Shown here in pieces: positions 24,524-32,878 of a DNA stretch of 40,158 bases; position 1 is the stretch's first letter, and each line of letters begins with the position of its first letter. The notes below the pieces were generated by a model, which ran no database searches, was not told where the DNA came from, and was given only the letters and a program-made list of their open reading frames with translations. Source of the DNA: an uncultured Prevotellaceae bacterium (lineage in GTDB: Bacteria > Bacteroidota > Bacteroidia > Bacteroidales > Bacteroidaceae); NCBI GenBank assembly GCA_902800185.1, contig CADCDK010000021.1, positions 1 to 40,158 on the forward strand. The letters run 5' to 3'. A program made the position numbers and the translations under genes.

Positions 24524-25996
24524 TCACATGCTGGGTGATGAGACGATGACGAAAGCGGTGCTGTTGTAGTAATCAGCAGGCGTTGTGAAGCTGACCCCAT
24601 TCTGGGTGTAAGCTGTGCCGCCCATCACAGTCTGTCCTGTGTAAGTCTTGTACGTCTGGCTGCCCGAGGTGAGGGCAATAGCCTTACCGCCGATACCCAT
24701 GATAGTTCCCCCTTTGACGACGAAGCTGTTGTCGGTCTTAAAGGTCGTTGCCTTCGAGTCATATACGGCTGAATATACCTCTCCACCCGTGATACTGATA
24801 TTTCCGTCTGTCTTGATGCCTTGGGGCTTCGAGTCGAGATTGCTGTTATACTTATAACGGTCTCCCAAGGTGACAACCGTCATCCGGCCTCCCGTAACAC
24901 TGATGTTACCCGTAACATTCAGGCCCTTGCCACCTGTACCATTGCTGAGAAGTGAGACGGTTCCGCTGGACAGGGTGAACGCTCCATCGGTCTTCAGGGC
25001 CGAGCTACTGGCAATGTCCGACTCGTCTGTGTCATAGTAGGCTGCACCAGACACCGTCACGGAAACGGTTGCACCAGCCACGATGACCGTCGAATCGGCT
25101 TTCAGTCCCTTGGCAGCATTGCCTGACGTGCTGATGGTCAATGTTCCACCATTGAGGAATACGAAGCCGTTGTTCTCATAATCGTCCTTGGTTCCTTTCG
25201 ATACACCCTTGAATCCCATGTCGATACCGTCGCCAGTTGCCGTGATATTGACGGTTCCGCCATCCATACGGAGATACTCACTCAGGTGAAATCCGTCGCT
25301 GACGGCTTTCGTCACGGTGATGGTGCCACTGGAAATGACCATGTGCTCGTCAACCGAGAGTGCATGCTTGGTATTTCCAGCAATGGTGAGCGAGCCCGTA
25401 CCGCTGAACGTGGGATGGCCATCGATATAGAAGCAGGCATTATGAGAACCGCCCGCGATGTCTGACAGGCTGTTTGCTCCGACCAAGCTGACACCAATGG
25501 CCTTGCCGTCTTCGATGTCGATGGCTGCACCATTGGCATTGGTCAGTGTGAGCTTGTTCAACACGAAGTTAGCTTTGTAGTCACCGTCCATGTAGAACGA
25601 GCCCCCCGTAGAAGAACCGCTCAGGGTATAGGTGACTTCCTGCTGCAAATCTTCCGACTGCGAGATACTCACTTTTGCACCGTTCACGGTAGCAGTCATG
25701 TAACGCGCCACGTTGCCGGCGATGGTCACCGTAGCACTACTCCCTTGATAAACAACGCTCACGGTATTGTCGGCAACCGACTCGCTGGTCACTTCCATAC
25801 TGGTGATGTCGCTGACATTGTACGTTTTTCCTTCAATGGTCAGCTGCGTACCACCCGAAAACGTCATATCGCCCGTATTGGCCGAAGAGTGAACGTAGGT
25901 GACGCCAGCCGCGTTGACCTTCATCGACTGTGCCGTGGCACTCAGTGTTGACCACACCAAGGCAAGCGCACAAACTGTGATTCTGAATATTGTCAT
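24524..25996 (-). CDS. Secreted carbohydrate-binding beta-helix protein (Cthe_2159-like)
   Basis: Signal peptide MTIFRITVCALALVWSTLSA, then short beta-helix rungs: INIT/ISITGGEVYSAV, GNISVTGGRMTVV, FVVKGGTIMGIGG and SGTITVTKAVSDGFHLSEYL. This pattern, with YTLSGSSTGGSFYMDGDYKA early and a GTGSLTIAGNTKHAL rung, is that of the carbohydrate-binding-domain family typified by Clostridium thermocellum Cthe_2159, which binds cellulose and polygalacturonate. It overlaps the preceding small gene by 4 nt (25993-25996), so translation is coupled. Its last 185 codons are duplicated in the pseudogene 22506-23227. A pectin link to the nearby PL11/GH2 operon is an inference. Confidence 0.8.
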   Translation of the reverse strand: MTIFRITVCALALVWSTLSATAQSMKVNAAGVTYVHSSANTGDMTFSGGTQLTIEGKTYNVSDITSMEVTSESVADNTVSVVYQGSSATVTIAGNVARYMTATVNGAKVSISQSEDLQQEVTYTLSGSSTGGSFYMDGDYKANFVLNKLTLTNANGAAIDIEDGKAIGVSLVGANSLSDIAGGSHNACFYIDGHPTFSGTGSLTIAGNTKHALSVDEHMVISSGTITVTKAVSDGFHLSEYLRMDGGTVNITATGDGIDMGFKGVSKGTKDDYENNGFVFLNGGTLTISTSGNAAKGLKADSTVIVAGATVSVTVSGAAYYDTDESDIASSSALKTDGAFTLSSGTVSLLSNGTGGKGLNVTGNISVTGGRMTVVTLGDRYKYNSNLDSKPQGIKTDGNISITGGEVYSAVYDSKATTFKTDNSFVVKGGTIMGIGGKAIALTSGSQTYKTYTGQTVMGGTAYTQNGVSFTTPADYYNSTAFVIVSSPSM

Positions 25997-26394
25997 TTTA
26001 CAACTACTTTAGCCGTTTTGTTTCCTTGCTTGATGATATAGACTCCGCGTCCCATTTTCTGTACGTCGAGCGCATTGGCAACCTTGCCCTTTGATACGCC
26101 ATCAATGGTATAGACGTTCAGCTCGGCATCTTCTGCTACTGACGTGGCACGATCAATGGAAGTGGCGGTCTTACTGAAGAACATCTTGCTCAGCTCGCTC
26201 AGAGTAAGTGTCGTCGATGAACCGTTCTGCTCGGCAATCATTTTCCCACTGGAAAATGTCAGCTTCAAGCCCGTGGCTACAAACGACTGCTCTGTGCCGT
26301 CTTGTTTTTGGACTGTCAAATACCCATAGTCGTCAGCAAATCCCTTTGCCACAACTAACAACATCAATGCGATGATTGTCAATACTTTTTTCAT
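25993..26394 (-). CDS. Small secreted protein with type-9-like C-terminal tail
   Basis: Signal peptide MKKVLTIIALMLLVVAKGFA, a small beta domain (YLTVQKQDGTEQSFVATGLK, MIAEQNGSSTTLTLSEL) and a tail LNVYTIDGVSKGKV...GRGVYIIKQGNKTAKVVVK that resembles the C-terminal sorting-like repeat of many Prevotella exported proteins. 133 residues. It leads the operon and overlaps the carbohydrate-binding gene by the ATGA at 25993-25996, so the two products probably work together at the cell surface. Enzyme activity not expected. Confidence 0.75.
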   Translation of the reverse strand: MKKVLTIIALMLLVVAKGFADDYGYLTVQKQDGTEQSFVATGLKLTFSSGKMIAEQNGSSTTLTLSELSKMFFSKTATSIDRATSVAEDAELNVYTIDGVSKGKVANALDVQKMGRGVYIIKQGNKTAKVVVK

Positions 26395-26433
26395 ATTCTA
26401 ATTGATTAAGCGAAATATCAAAAGATTTGGTGG

Positions 26434-26464
26434 CAAAGATACGAAAAAGAGTGCATTATGCAAA
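26434..26464 (-). promoter_or_regulatory. Consensus promoter of the 26394-23397 operon
   Basis: TTTG (26461-26464), exactly 19 nt, then TATCTTTG (26434-26441), with the start codon 39 nt further on. One of the two best promoter matches in the window. Confidence 0.75.
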
Positions 26465-26517
26465 GAAAACTTTCTTATTTTTAGCATTTTATAAGTTAAA
26501 ACACGCCCACGAGAAAG

Positions 26518-27942
26518 CTACACCTTCAACTGTTTCATCCATCTTCCGCGCCAGATACGCACCAGGAAGAGCAGACCACGGAAGCTCAGCTCGACCGCCA
26601 TGGCGAACCAAACGCCCTGCAAACCGTAGTCACGGGCAAGCCACGCCGCAAGCGTCAGTCGGACACACCACATGGAAAGCAGGTTGATCAAAGCCGGACG
26701 GAATGTGTCGCCTGCGCCCACACAGACGCTGTAAGCAACGATCGAGGCAGCAAACATGGGCTCGGCAAAGGCTTCTATACGCAAAGCGGCAACACCCAGC
26801 TGGCGGATTTCCTCTACTGGAGTCATCAGACTCATCATCTCCGGTGCAAAAAAATACATCACCGCACCCATGAAAGCCATGATCAGCATACCCAGTCCGA
26901 TGGTCATCCAGGCAAACGACCGGCAAAGCTCCCACCGAGCCGCACCTTTGCTCTGTCCGACGAGCGTCGTGGCAGCCTCACCAATACCGAAACCGGGCAT
27001 GTAGCAAAGGCTTTCGGCAGTGATGGCAAACGTATTGGCTGCTATGGCAAAATTTCCCAATGGTGCCACGATCATCGTGCTCACCACCTGTGCGCCACCC
27101 ATCAACACAGACTGGAATGCCATTGGGACACCAATCTTGACGGCTTGCCAGATATAGTTCCCTGCAAAGACAAAGGGTTCTCGCACACGGTGGAGCGAAA
27201 GGGATGACGACCGCCAGAAAGCCATCCACGACTGCATGAGTGCCGTGATGCAATAGGCCAGTGCCGTACCCAACGCAGCTCCCGTGACATAAAGTCCCGC
27301 CCCGGGGATGGTAACGGCAATGCCCAGAAGTGTCACCTCACGAGTGGGGAAGATGAGCAGGAAGTTCAACACCATGTCAAGCACACAAAGCATGACGCTC
27401 ATCGTGCTGGCTATGCGCATGCTGCCTTCACACTTCAACATCGAGGCTGCCAAGTTGTTGAACTGCATGAAAGGAATGGCCAAAGCAAAAATCAGGAAAT
27501 AACGGCTGGCATCGGGAGCAATGTCGGGGCCACCGCCCAGCCAATAGGGTAAGCGTTGCGAGATGAGCAAGGCAATCGTCATCAGCAGAAGACTTATGCA
27601 GGCACTTCCCAACAGTCCGTGGCGCACCACCTGACGGGCTTTCTTGAAGTCATTGGCCCCAATGAAATGCGCCACTTGCACGGAGAAACCCATCGAGGTG
27701 GCACCAGCCAGCCCACCGAACAGCCACAAGGAACTCTCCACCAACCCGATGGCAGCCGGTGCCTCAGCACCCAGACTGCCCACCATAGCCTGGTCGATGA
27801 AAAACATCATGACATTGGTTATCTGGGCGAGAATGGAAGGAATGCTCAATCCGATAATCAGATTAAGCTTCTCACTGCCCGACATGGGACTCCCCTCACG
27901 TATGGCAGCCAGTAATATGTCGCTCTTTTTCTGTTTGGACAT
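26518..27942 (-). CDS. MATE-family efflux transporter
   Basis: Na+ or H+ coupled exporter of cationic drugs or metabolites in the inner membrane. About 474 residues and 12 predicted helices in two halves; the first helix is LNLIIGLSIPSILAQITNVM followed by FFIDQAMVGSLGAEAPAAIG, the usual MATE start. The matching start of the second half is IGVPMAFQSVLMGGAQVVST. I set the start at MSKQKKSDILLAAIREG (27942) because the -7 element at 27957-27964 lies downstream of the alternative ATG at 27969. It has its own promoter and its substrate cannot be told. Confidence 0.92.
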   Translation of the reverse strand: MSKQKKSDILLAAIREGSPMSGSEKLNLIIGLSIPSILAQITNVMMFFIDQAMVGSLGAEAPAAIGLVESSLWLFGGLAGATSMGFSVQVAHFIGANDFKKARQVVRHGLLGSACISLLLMTIALLISQRLPYWLGGGPDIAPDASRYFLIFALAIPFMQFNNLAASMLKCEGSMRIASTMSVMLCVLDMVLNFLLIFPTREVTLLGIAVTIPGAGLYVTGAALGTALAYCITALMQSWMAFWRSSSLSLHRVREPFVFAGNYIWQAVKIGVPMAFQSVLMGGAQVVSTMIVAPLGNFAIAANTFAITAESLCYMPGFGIGEAATTLVGQSKGAARWELCRSFAWMTIGLGMLIMAFMGAVMYFFAPEMMSLMTPVEEIRQLGVAALRIEAFAEPMFAASIVAYSVCVGAGDTFRPALINLLSMWCVRLTLAAWLARDYGLQGVWFAMAVELSFRGLLFLVRIWRGRWMKQLKV

Positions 27943-27956
27943 ACACGTTGGACGTG

Positions 27957-27964
27957 CAAAGATA
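27957..27964 (-). promoter_or_regulatory. -7 element of the MATE gene
   Basis: TATCTTTG, 14 nt before the chosen start codon, so a very short leader. No TTTG at the -33 position. Confidence 0.5.
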
Positions 27965-28009
27965 ATCATTTAAATTGATAAAACGACAGAACAGTCCAAG
28001 AAAACCCCA

Positions 28010-28341
28010 TAAAAACAAACGGGCAACTGCATCACTGCAATTGCCCGCTTGGATATCCAATATTCTATGTTTTCTCCTATTGAATGTCATCCTTTACACA
28101 ATCTTTTCTTTTACCTTAAATTCAAACTAACAACCTATCAAAAAATCAATCTTTAACCTTAAATGTCTAACTAATACCTCAAAATGTATTGTTCTTATAA
28201 AACTATCCTAACAATCTTTTTCCTTTCCTGTCGAAACAATCTTTTACCTTGTAGGACTAAGCCTATCTCAGATAAAAACAATCTTTTTATTCTTTTTGGG
28301 ACACTACCCAGTGTATATCTTCAGATGTTCTTTGTTCCTTT
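28010..28341 (-). ncRNA. Candidate noncoding RNA with five AAAAGATTGT repeats
   Basis: A consensus promoter (28349-28380) and a hairpin terminator with T tract (28021-28046, then GTTTGTTTTT) define a transcript of about 330 nt in a stretch with no plausible gene; the first ATG gives 8 codons. The RNA is A/U-rich and carries AAAAGATTGT (plus-strand ACAATCTTTT) at 28098, 28211, 28236 and 28278, with a one- or two-base variant at 28146. Two units also share a following GGTAAA/TTAAGGTT-type segment. It lacks the marks of tmRNA, RNase P RNA, SRP RNA or 6S RNA that I could check by eye. Role unknown. Confidence 0.55.
28021..28046 (-). terminator. Terminator of the candidate RNA
   Basis: Eleven-base arms GGGCAACTGCA and TGCAATTGCCC with one G-T type mismatch, loop TCAC, followed on the minus strand by GTTTGTTTTT. 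It also insulates the MATE promoter. Confidence 0.75.
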
Positions 28342-28348
28342 TGACATT

Positions 28349-28380
28349 GCAAAGGTAAGCATGTTTGCGCACACAACAAA
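28349..28380 (-). promoter_or_regulatory. Consensus promoter of the candidate RNA
   Basis: TTTG (28377-28380), exactly 19 nt, TACCTTTGC (28349-28357). The layout is as good as any in the window, yet no protein gene follows for about 400 nt. Confidence 0.75.
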
Positions 28381-28443
28381 ACATTTTGAAACTTTTTTGC
28401 TTGCTTTTGTAATATTTTTGATATAAATCAAGCGTGTGAGCTT

Positions 28444-29022
28444 TTACCAGTAAGAGTGAAGGTAGATTGTAAAGACCAACGTTGAATAAGCGGGGATGCT
28501 ACCAGAGGCCGAAGTTCCATATCCCAAAGCATAGGGAATATACACCTCCCAGTAGTCCCCCGGGTGCATAGCCTGCAAAACAGTGATCCAGCCTTCGATG
28601 ACTCCAGAGACGGCGAAAGCGCTTGGATGGGCGGTTGACAGGTCAAAGTCGCCGTAGTAAGACTTATCGAACACATAGCCGGAAGGGAAGCTGGCAGAAG
28701 GCAACAGATGGCCTTCGTAAGAAACTTTCACAGAGTCGGTGTAGGCAGGCGTGCCGGCATCCGCAGAACCGCTACGCAGAATTTTGACAACCACATGCTT
28801 ATCAGGCGTCGTAGCCAAGGAGTCTAGCAGAGACCACTTCTTGAACACTTTCCACTCCGTGCTCCCTTGTTCCTCCAAGGTAGAAGCCTCTTCATAAAGG
28901 AGATTGAAGAAAGTTTCATTGGTTTCCCGCCAATTAGCAAACTCCTCCACACTATCATCGGTTTCGCTACACGAGACCATGAGAAACAACAAAGCGAAGA
29001 GGTGAAGAGGCAGCAACCTCAT
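28444..29022 (-). CDS. FKBP-type peptidyl-prolyl isomerase lipoprotein
   Basis: Speeds cis-trans isomerisation of proline bonds in exported proteins. From the ATG at 29022 the signal peptide MRLLPLHLFALLFLMVSC ends at the lipobox cysteine. The C-terminal FKBP domain has DSVKVSYEGHLL, GYVFDKSY, VSGVIEGWITVLQAM and GDYWEVYIPYALGYG, ending TLVFTIYLHSYW. An in-frame ATG at 29058 would add 12 residues encoded by an AT-dinucleotide run; AAGG before 29022 favours the shorter form. It follows glyQS by about 100 nt, a pairing I recall from other Bacteroidales. Confidence 0.88.
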   Translation of the reverse strand: MRLLPLHLFALLFLMVSCSETDDSVEEFANWRETNETFFNLLYEEASTLEEQGSTEWKVFKKWSLLDSLATTPDKHVVVKILRSGSADAGTPAYTDSVKVSYEGHLLPSASFPSGYVFDKSYYGDFDLSTAHPSAFAVSGVIEGWITVLQAMHPGDYWEVYIPYALGYGTSASGSIPAYSTLVFTIYLHSYW

Positions 29023-29119
29023 CACACCCTTCACCTTATCATATATATATATATTCATTTTATCTGTTTTTACAACTTAACTCCTTGCCTTCTTGTCCTA
29101 AGAACACTTAAGGTACATC

Positions 29120-30661
29120 CTACTGAAGTTTCTTCAGCAGACTGGTGATGGTCACCTGATCCTCGATAATGCCACGCAGTTCGCTGATGGCCACGCGCTT
29201 TTGCTCCATCGTGTCACGATAGCGCAGGGTCACGCAGTTGTCCTTCAGGGTATCGTGGTCAACGGTCACGCAGAACGGTGTGCCGATGGCATCGTGGCGA
29301 CGATAGCGCTTGCCGATGGAGTCCTTCTCCTCGTAGTGGGTGTTGAAGTGGAACTTCAGCTCGTCCACGATTTCGCGTGCCTTCTCTGGTAGTCCATCCT
29401 TCTTGACAAGGGGGAACACGGCACATTTCACGGGGGCCAACGGGGCGGGCAGGCGCAGCACAGTACGTGTCTCGCCATTCTCCAACGTTTCTTCCTGATA
29501 GCTGTGGCACATGATACTGAGGAACATGCGGTCAACACCAATGGAAGTCTCGATGACATAGGGAACATAGCTCTCGTTGGTCTCGGGATCGAAGTACTTG
29601 ATTTGCTTGCCGCTGTACTTCTCATGCTGCGAGAGATCGAAATTGGTACGGCTGTGGATTCCCTCCACCTCCTTGAAACCGAAAGGCATCTTGAATTCGA
29701 TGTCGGTTGCGGCATTGGCATAGTGGGCGAGTTTGTCGTGGTCGTGGAAACGGTAGTTCTCGGCACCGAAGCCCAATGCCTGATGCCACTTCATGCGGGT
29801 TTCCTTCCAACGGGGGAACCACTCCAGCTCAGTGCCGGGCTTCACAAAGAACTGCATCTCCATCTGTTCGAACTCACGCATACGGAAGATGAACTGGCGG
29901 GCGACGATCTCGTTTCGGAACGCCTTACCAATCTGTGCAATACCGAAAGGAAGCTTCATGCGTCCCGTCTTCTGCACATTCAGATAGTTCACGAAAATTC
30001 CCTGAGCCGTCTCGGGACGCAGGTATATCTTCATCGACGCATCGGCAGAGGCACCCATCTCCGTAGAGAACATCAGGTTGAACTGACGCACGTCGGTCCA
30101 GTTGCGGGTACCGCTGATAGGACAGACAATCTCTTCGTCGAGAATGATTTGCTTCAGTTCCTCCAGGTCGGGTCCCTGCATGGCAGCAGCATAACGCTCG
30201 TGCAGGGCATCGCGCTTCTGTTTCACTTCCAGCACACGGGGTGACGTGGCAAGATACTGAGCCTCGTCAAAGGCATCGCCAAAACGCTTGCGGGCCTTGG
30301 CGACCTCTTTCTCAATCTTTTCGTCGTACTTGGCAATCTGGTCCTCGATCAACACATCGGCACGATAGCGTTTCTTCGAGTCGCGGTTATCAATGAGGGG
30401 ATCGTTGAAGGCATCCACATGTCCGCTGGCTTTCCAGATGGTGGGGTGCATGAAGATGGCGGAGTCGATACCCACGATGTTCTCATGGAGCAACACCATA
30501 GACTGCCACCAGTACTGCTTGATATTGTTTTTCAACTCAACACCGTTCTGACCATAGTCATAGACAGCGCCGAGTCCATCGTAAATTTCACTACTGGGAA
30601 ACACAAAGCCATATTCCTTGCAATGGCTCACAATCTTCTTGAAAACGTCTTCTTGTGCCAT
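29120..30661 (-). CDS. glyQS: Glycine--tRNA ligase (single-chain type)
   Basis: Charges tRNA-Gly with glycine using ATP. The 513-residue protein is the eukaryote/archaea-like class II form and not the alpha2beta2 type. It shows the start FKKIVSHCKEYGFVFPSSEI, motif 2 as FRNEIVARQFIFRMREFEQM, motif 3 as PYVIETSIGVDRMFLSIM, and a C-terminal anticodon-binding domain (LPAPLAPVKCAVFPLVKKDG). Essential housekeeping gene with normal length. A TAACTTTGC element lies 52 nt upstream. Downstream is the FKBP lipoprotein gene. Confidence 0.97.
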   Translation of the reverse strand: MAQEDVFKKIVSHCKEYGFVFPSSEIYDGLGAVYDYGQNGVELKNNIKQYWWQSMVLLHENIVGIDSAIFMHPTIWKASGHVDAFNDPLIDNRDSKKRYRADVLIEDQIAKYDEKIEKEVAKARKRFGDAFDEAQYLATSPRVLEVKQKRDALHERYAAAMQGPDLEELKQIILDEEIVCPISGTRNWTDVRQFNLMFSTEMGASADASMKIYLRPETAQGIFVNYLNVQKTGRMKLPFGIAQIGKAFRNEIVARQFIFRMREFEQMEMQFFVKPGTELEWFPRWKETRMKWHQALGFGAENYRFHDHDKLAHYANAATDIEFKMPFGFKEVEGIHSRTNFDLSQHEKYSGKQIKYFDPETNESYVPYVIETSIGVDRMFLSIMCHSYQEETLENGETRTVLRLPAPLAPVKCAVFPLVKKDGLPEKAREIVDELKFHFNTHYEEKDSIGKRYRRHDAIGTPFCVTVDHDTLKDNCVTLRYRDTMEQKRVAISELRGIIEDQVTITSLLKKLQ

Positions 30662-30712
30662 ATCTTTTTACTATTTTACTTCCAATCCTTCTTACTTTTT
30701 AAAAATTTGGTT

Positions 30713-30721
30713 GCAAAGTTA
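30713..30721 (-). promoter_or_regulatory. -7 element of glyQS
   Basis: TAACTTTGC on the minus strand, 51 nt before the start codon. No clear -33 TTTG at 19-20 nt. No T-box leader was seen, as expected for this phylum. Confidence 0.55.
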
Positions 30722-30822
30722 CAAGTTTTTCATGGAAAATCGGAAACTTTGGCATATTATTTTAAGCCAAACTTTCACAAAAAAACTTTCGTGCCGGCCG
30801 ATTCTGCCATCTACAAAAAAAA

Positions 30823-30861
30823 CTTCCGCTAAGGGAAAGCGAGCGTTTCACTTAGCGGAAG
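30823..30861 (-). terminator. Terminator of the dicarboxylate transporter gene
   Basis: Eleven-base arms CTTCCGCTAAG (30823-30833) and CTTAGCGGAAG (30851-30861), further pairing inside the loop, and TTTTTTTT on the minus strand. Strong intrinsic terminator. Confidence 0.9.
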
Positions 30862-30875
30862 CATTCTATTCAGGA

Positions 30876-32438
30876 TTATCCTACAATCCAAGAAACTAGA
30901 TACAGGACAATAGGAATGGTAACAAATGCGATACCGATGAGGTCGATGATGACACCCGACTTGATCATCTTCGTGATAGGCACGTAACCACTGGCATAGA
31001 CGATGGCATTGGGCGGCGTGCTGACGGGCATCATGAAGCCGAGAGAAGATGACAGAGCCACACCCACGGCCACAGGAATAGGACTGAAACCGGCTGTGAT
31101 GGCTGCACCGATGGCTAACGGGCCAATCATGTTCGTGGCAGCGGTGTGCGAGGTAAGCTCACTGAGCAACAATGCCATGACACAGAAGACTGCGACGAAA
31201 AGCAACTCCGAGGGATTACCACCCAGCATATGGATAATCTGCTGGCCAAACCATTCGGAAAGGCCCGTACTATACATCATTCCACCCATGGCAAGACCTC
31301 CGCCGAAGAGCAACAGTGTGCCCCACTCTACTCCAGCCACAGCATCCTTCCACTTCATGGTCATGTTCTTCCATTTCTTGTCAACAGGCAGGAAGAAGAG
31401 CAACAGAGCACCCACCATGGCCACAACTGCTTCGGGGAAATATTTGTTGTAGGTTTTCAGCTCCTCACTGTCGGAACCGAAGAAGATATTCAACACGCCA
31501 GGTGTCACCCACAGGATAACAGCTACGATGAAGGCTAAGAGCGTATTCTTCTGAGCCCGTGTCCAGCTGCCAAGTTCGCTAATTTTGCGACGAATCAGGT
31601 CCTGAGCACCTTCAATGTGCTTCACATCTGCGGGGAACATGTACCAAAGCACAATGTATGCGATGACGAAATAGGCAATCATGGCACAGAAGCCCCATAC
31701 CATCCATTGGAAGAAGGAAATGTGGACATGGGCCAACTCGTCCAGGAAGCCTAACATGATAATGTTGGGCGGGGTACCGATGGGTGTCAGGACACCACCG
31801 ATAGAACAGGAATAGGCTGTCATCAGCATCAGTCCTGTGGCATATTTATAGGTACGAAGGTCTATCGTCTTGCCGTTGGCCTCCATCATCTCACGGATAG
31901 CTTCCAACAGGCCCAATGCGATGGGGAACATCATGGCAGCCGTTGCCGTGTTGCTGATCCAACCGGAACAGAGCATACATGCAACACCAATGGCGAGAAA
32001 TATACGACGCGGGGAATCTCCCACCCATTTCATGGAGATGATGCCGTAAGCAATGCGCTTGTCAAGCCCGTTCACCATCATCGCCTTGGCAATGATGAAG
32101 CCTCCCATAAACAGGAAAATCATCGGATTGGCAAAGGCGGCAAAAGCTTCTTTCATCTTCACCACTCCAAGCACCACGCACAACGTGGGACCGACAAGCG
32201 ACGTGACGGGGATGGGAATAGGCTCCGTGATCCACCACAAAGCCACCAATACCACAATGGCAAGCAAGTGGTGGGCTTCATCAGACAATCCCGCGATGGG
32301 GGTTATCCATACTAACAAAGCACAGAGAGGACCACAAATAGCACCGATTACACGGCGCCAATGGTCAAATTGAGATTCATGAGACATCAACTCTTCCTGC
32401 TCTACAAGTTGAGTTTTCATCTTCTTGTTTGATTCCAT
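30876..32438 (-). CDS. DASS/SLC13-family dicarboxylate:sodium symporter
   Basis: Inner-membrane carrier for dicarboxylates such as succinate, fumarate or malate, or for citrate. About 520 residues and 11-13 hydrophobic helices, with family marks TEPIPIPVTSLVGPTLCVVL, FMGGFIIAKAMMVNGLDKRI, GGVLTPIGTPPNIIMLGFL, the SNTATAAMMFPIA site, and SSSLGFMMPVSTPPNAIVY near the end. The two related TP-proline loops (SNTATAA/GTPPN and STPPN) line the substrate and sodium sites. Start chosen at MESNKKMKTQ because the -7 element 32478-32486 excludes the ATG at 32501. Direction and substrate are not determinable; in succinate-producing Prevotella export or exchange would make sense. Confidence 0.9.
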   Translation of the reverse strand: MESNKKMKTQLVEQEELMSHESQFDHWRRVIGAICGPLCALLVWITPIAGLSDEAHHLLAIVVLVALWWITEPIPIPVTSLVGPTLCVVLGVVKMKEAFAAFANPMIFLFMGGFIIAKAMMVNGLDKRIAYGIISMKWVGDSPRRIFLAIGVACMLCSGWISNTATAAMMFPIALGLLEAIREMMEANGKTIDLRTYKYATGLMLMTAYSCSIGGVLTPIGTPPNIIMLGFLDELAHVHISFFQWMVWGFCAMIAYFVIAYIVLWYMFPADVKHIEGAQDLIRRKISELGSWTRAQKNTLLAFIVAVILWVTPGVLNIFFGSDSEELKTYNKYFPEAVVAMVGALLLFFLPVDKKWKNMTMKWKDAVAGVEWGTLLLFGGGLAMGGMMYSTGLSEWFGQQIIHMLGGNPSELLFVAVFCVMALLLSELTSHTAATNMIGPLAIGAAITAGFSPIPVAVGVALSSSLGFMMPVSTPPNAIVYASGYVPITKMIKSGVIIDLIGIAFVTIPIVLYLVSWIVG

Positions 32439-32477
32439 AAACAGAGGTCTTAAAACACAATTTTTGAAAAATAATGC

Positions 32478-32486
32478 GCAAATATA
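32478..32486 (-). promoter_or_regulatory. -7 element of the dicarboxylate transporter gene
   Basis: TATATTTGC reading leftward, about 40 nt before the chosen start. It lies back to back with the plus-strand element at 32529. Confidence 0.5.
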
Positions 32487-32528
32487 TAAATTTTTTCTCA
32501 AATAAAAATGATTTTACAAATATTTTCG

Positions 32529-32536
32529 TACATTTG
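32529..32536 (+). promoter_or_regulatory. -7 element of the 32568-37596 gene group
   Basis: TACATTTG reading rightward, with AAAGGAAG as a possible ribosome binding site 5 nt before the ATG at 32568. No clear -33 element. Confidence 0.5.
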
Positions 32537-32567
32537 TAGCAGAAATGTATAAACAAAAGGAAGTAAC

Positions 32568-32855
32568 ATGAACAACGCGACATTGATTTTTGGCATTATC
32601 CTGATAATAGGTGTTGCCATGGTAGCTTACAAGTACGCTCATCGCATGGGCCTGCACAACAACGTTGAACAGCTGGATCAAGTCATCCGACAGATCTTCG
32701 TGGAAGCAGACAAGTCGCCCATCTCACAGAACAGGCTTATCAAGGGACTGAAGCAGCACATGGGTGTCAATGAGAAAATGGCGCTCAAGCTCATAGGGAA
32801 AGCCCGGATGGAAGGACTGATCAAAAGCGACGGCGTAAACGTTGAGCTGCCATAA
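32568..32855 (+). CDS. Small membrane-anchored protein of unknown function
   Basis: 95 residues: one N-terminal membrane helix (LIFGIILIIGVAMVAYKYA) and a soluble tail with SQNRLIKGLKQHMGVNEKMA and LIGKARMEGLIKSDG, which reads like a small winged-helix or helix-turn-helix fold. The pattern is consistent from end to end and codon use is like its neighbours, so the gene is real. It lies 23 nt upstream of parC in the same direction and probably shares its transcript. Whether it assists the topoisomerase, for example by tethering DNA near the membrane, is open. Confidence 0.75.
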   Translation: MNNATLIFGIILIIGVAMVAYKYAHRMGLHNNVEQLDQVIRQIFVEADKSPISQNRLIKGLKQHMGVNEKMALKLIGKARMEGLIKSDGVNVELP

Positions 32856-32878
32856 CAAAATAGACCTCTTTATCATAT

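Noticed and set aside
28098-28287. CRISPR array from the ACAATCTTTT repeats
   Set aside because: Units are only 10 bp, spacing varies from 25 to 65 bp and no cas genes are present.
28010-28341. tmRNA, RNase P RNA or 6S RNA
   Set aside because: No tRNA-like ends or tag frame, no RNase P core motifs, and no long imperfect hairpin as in 6S RNA.
29040-29054. AT-dinucleotide run at the FKBP gene start as a phase-variation tract
   Set aside because: The run is short and lies upstream of the preferred start codon at 29022, so slippage would not shift the frame.
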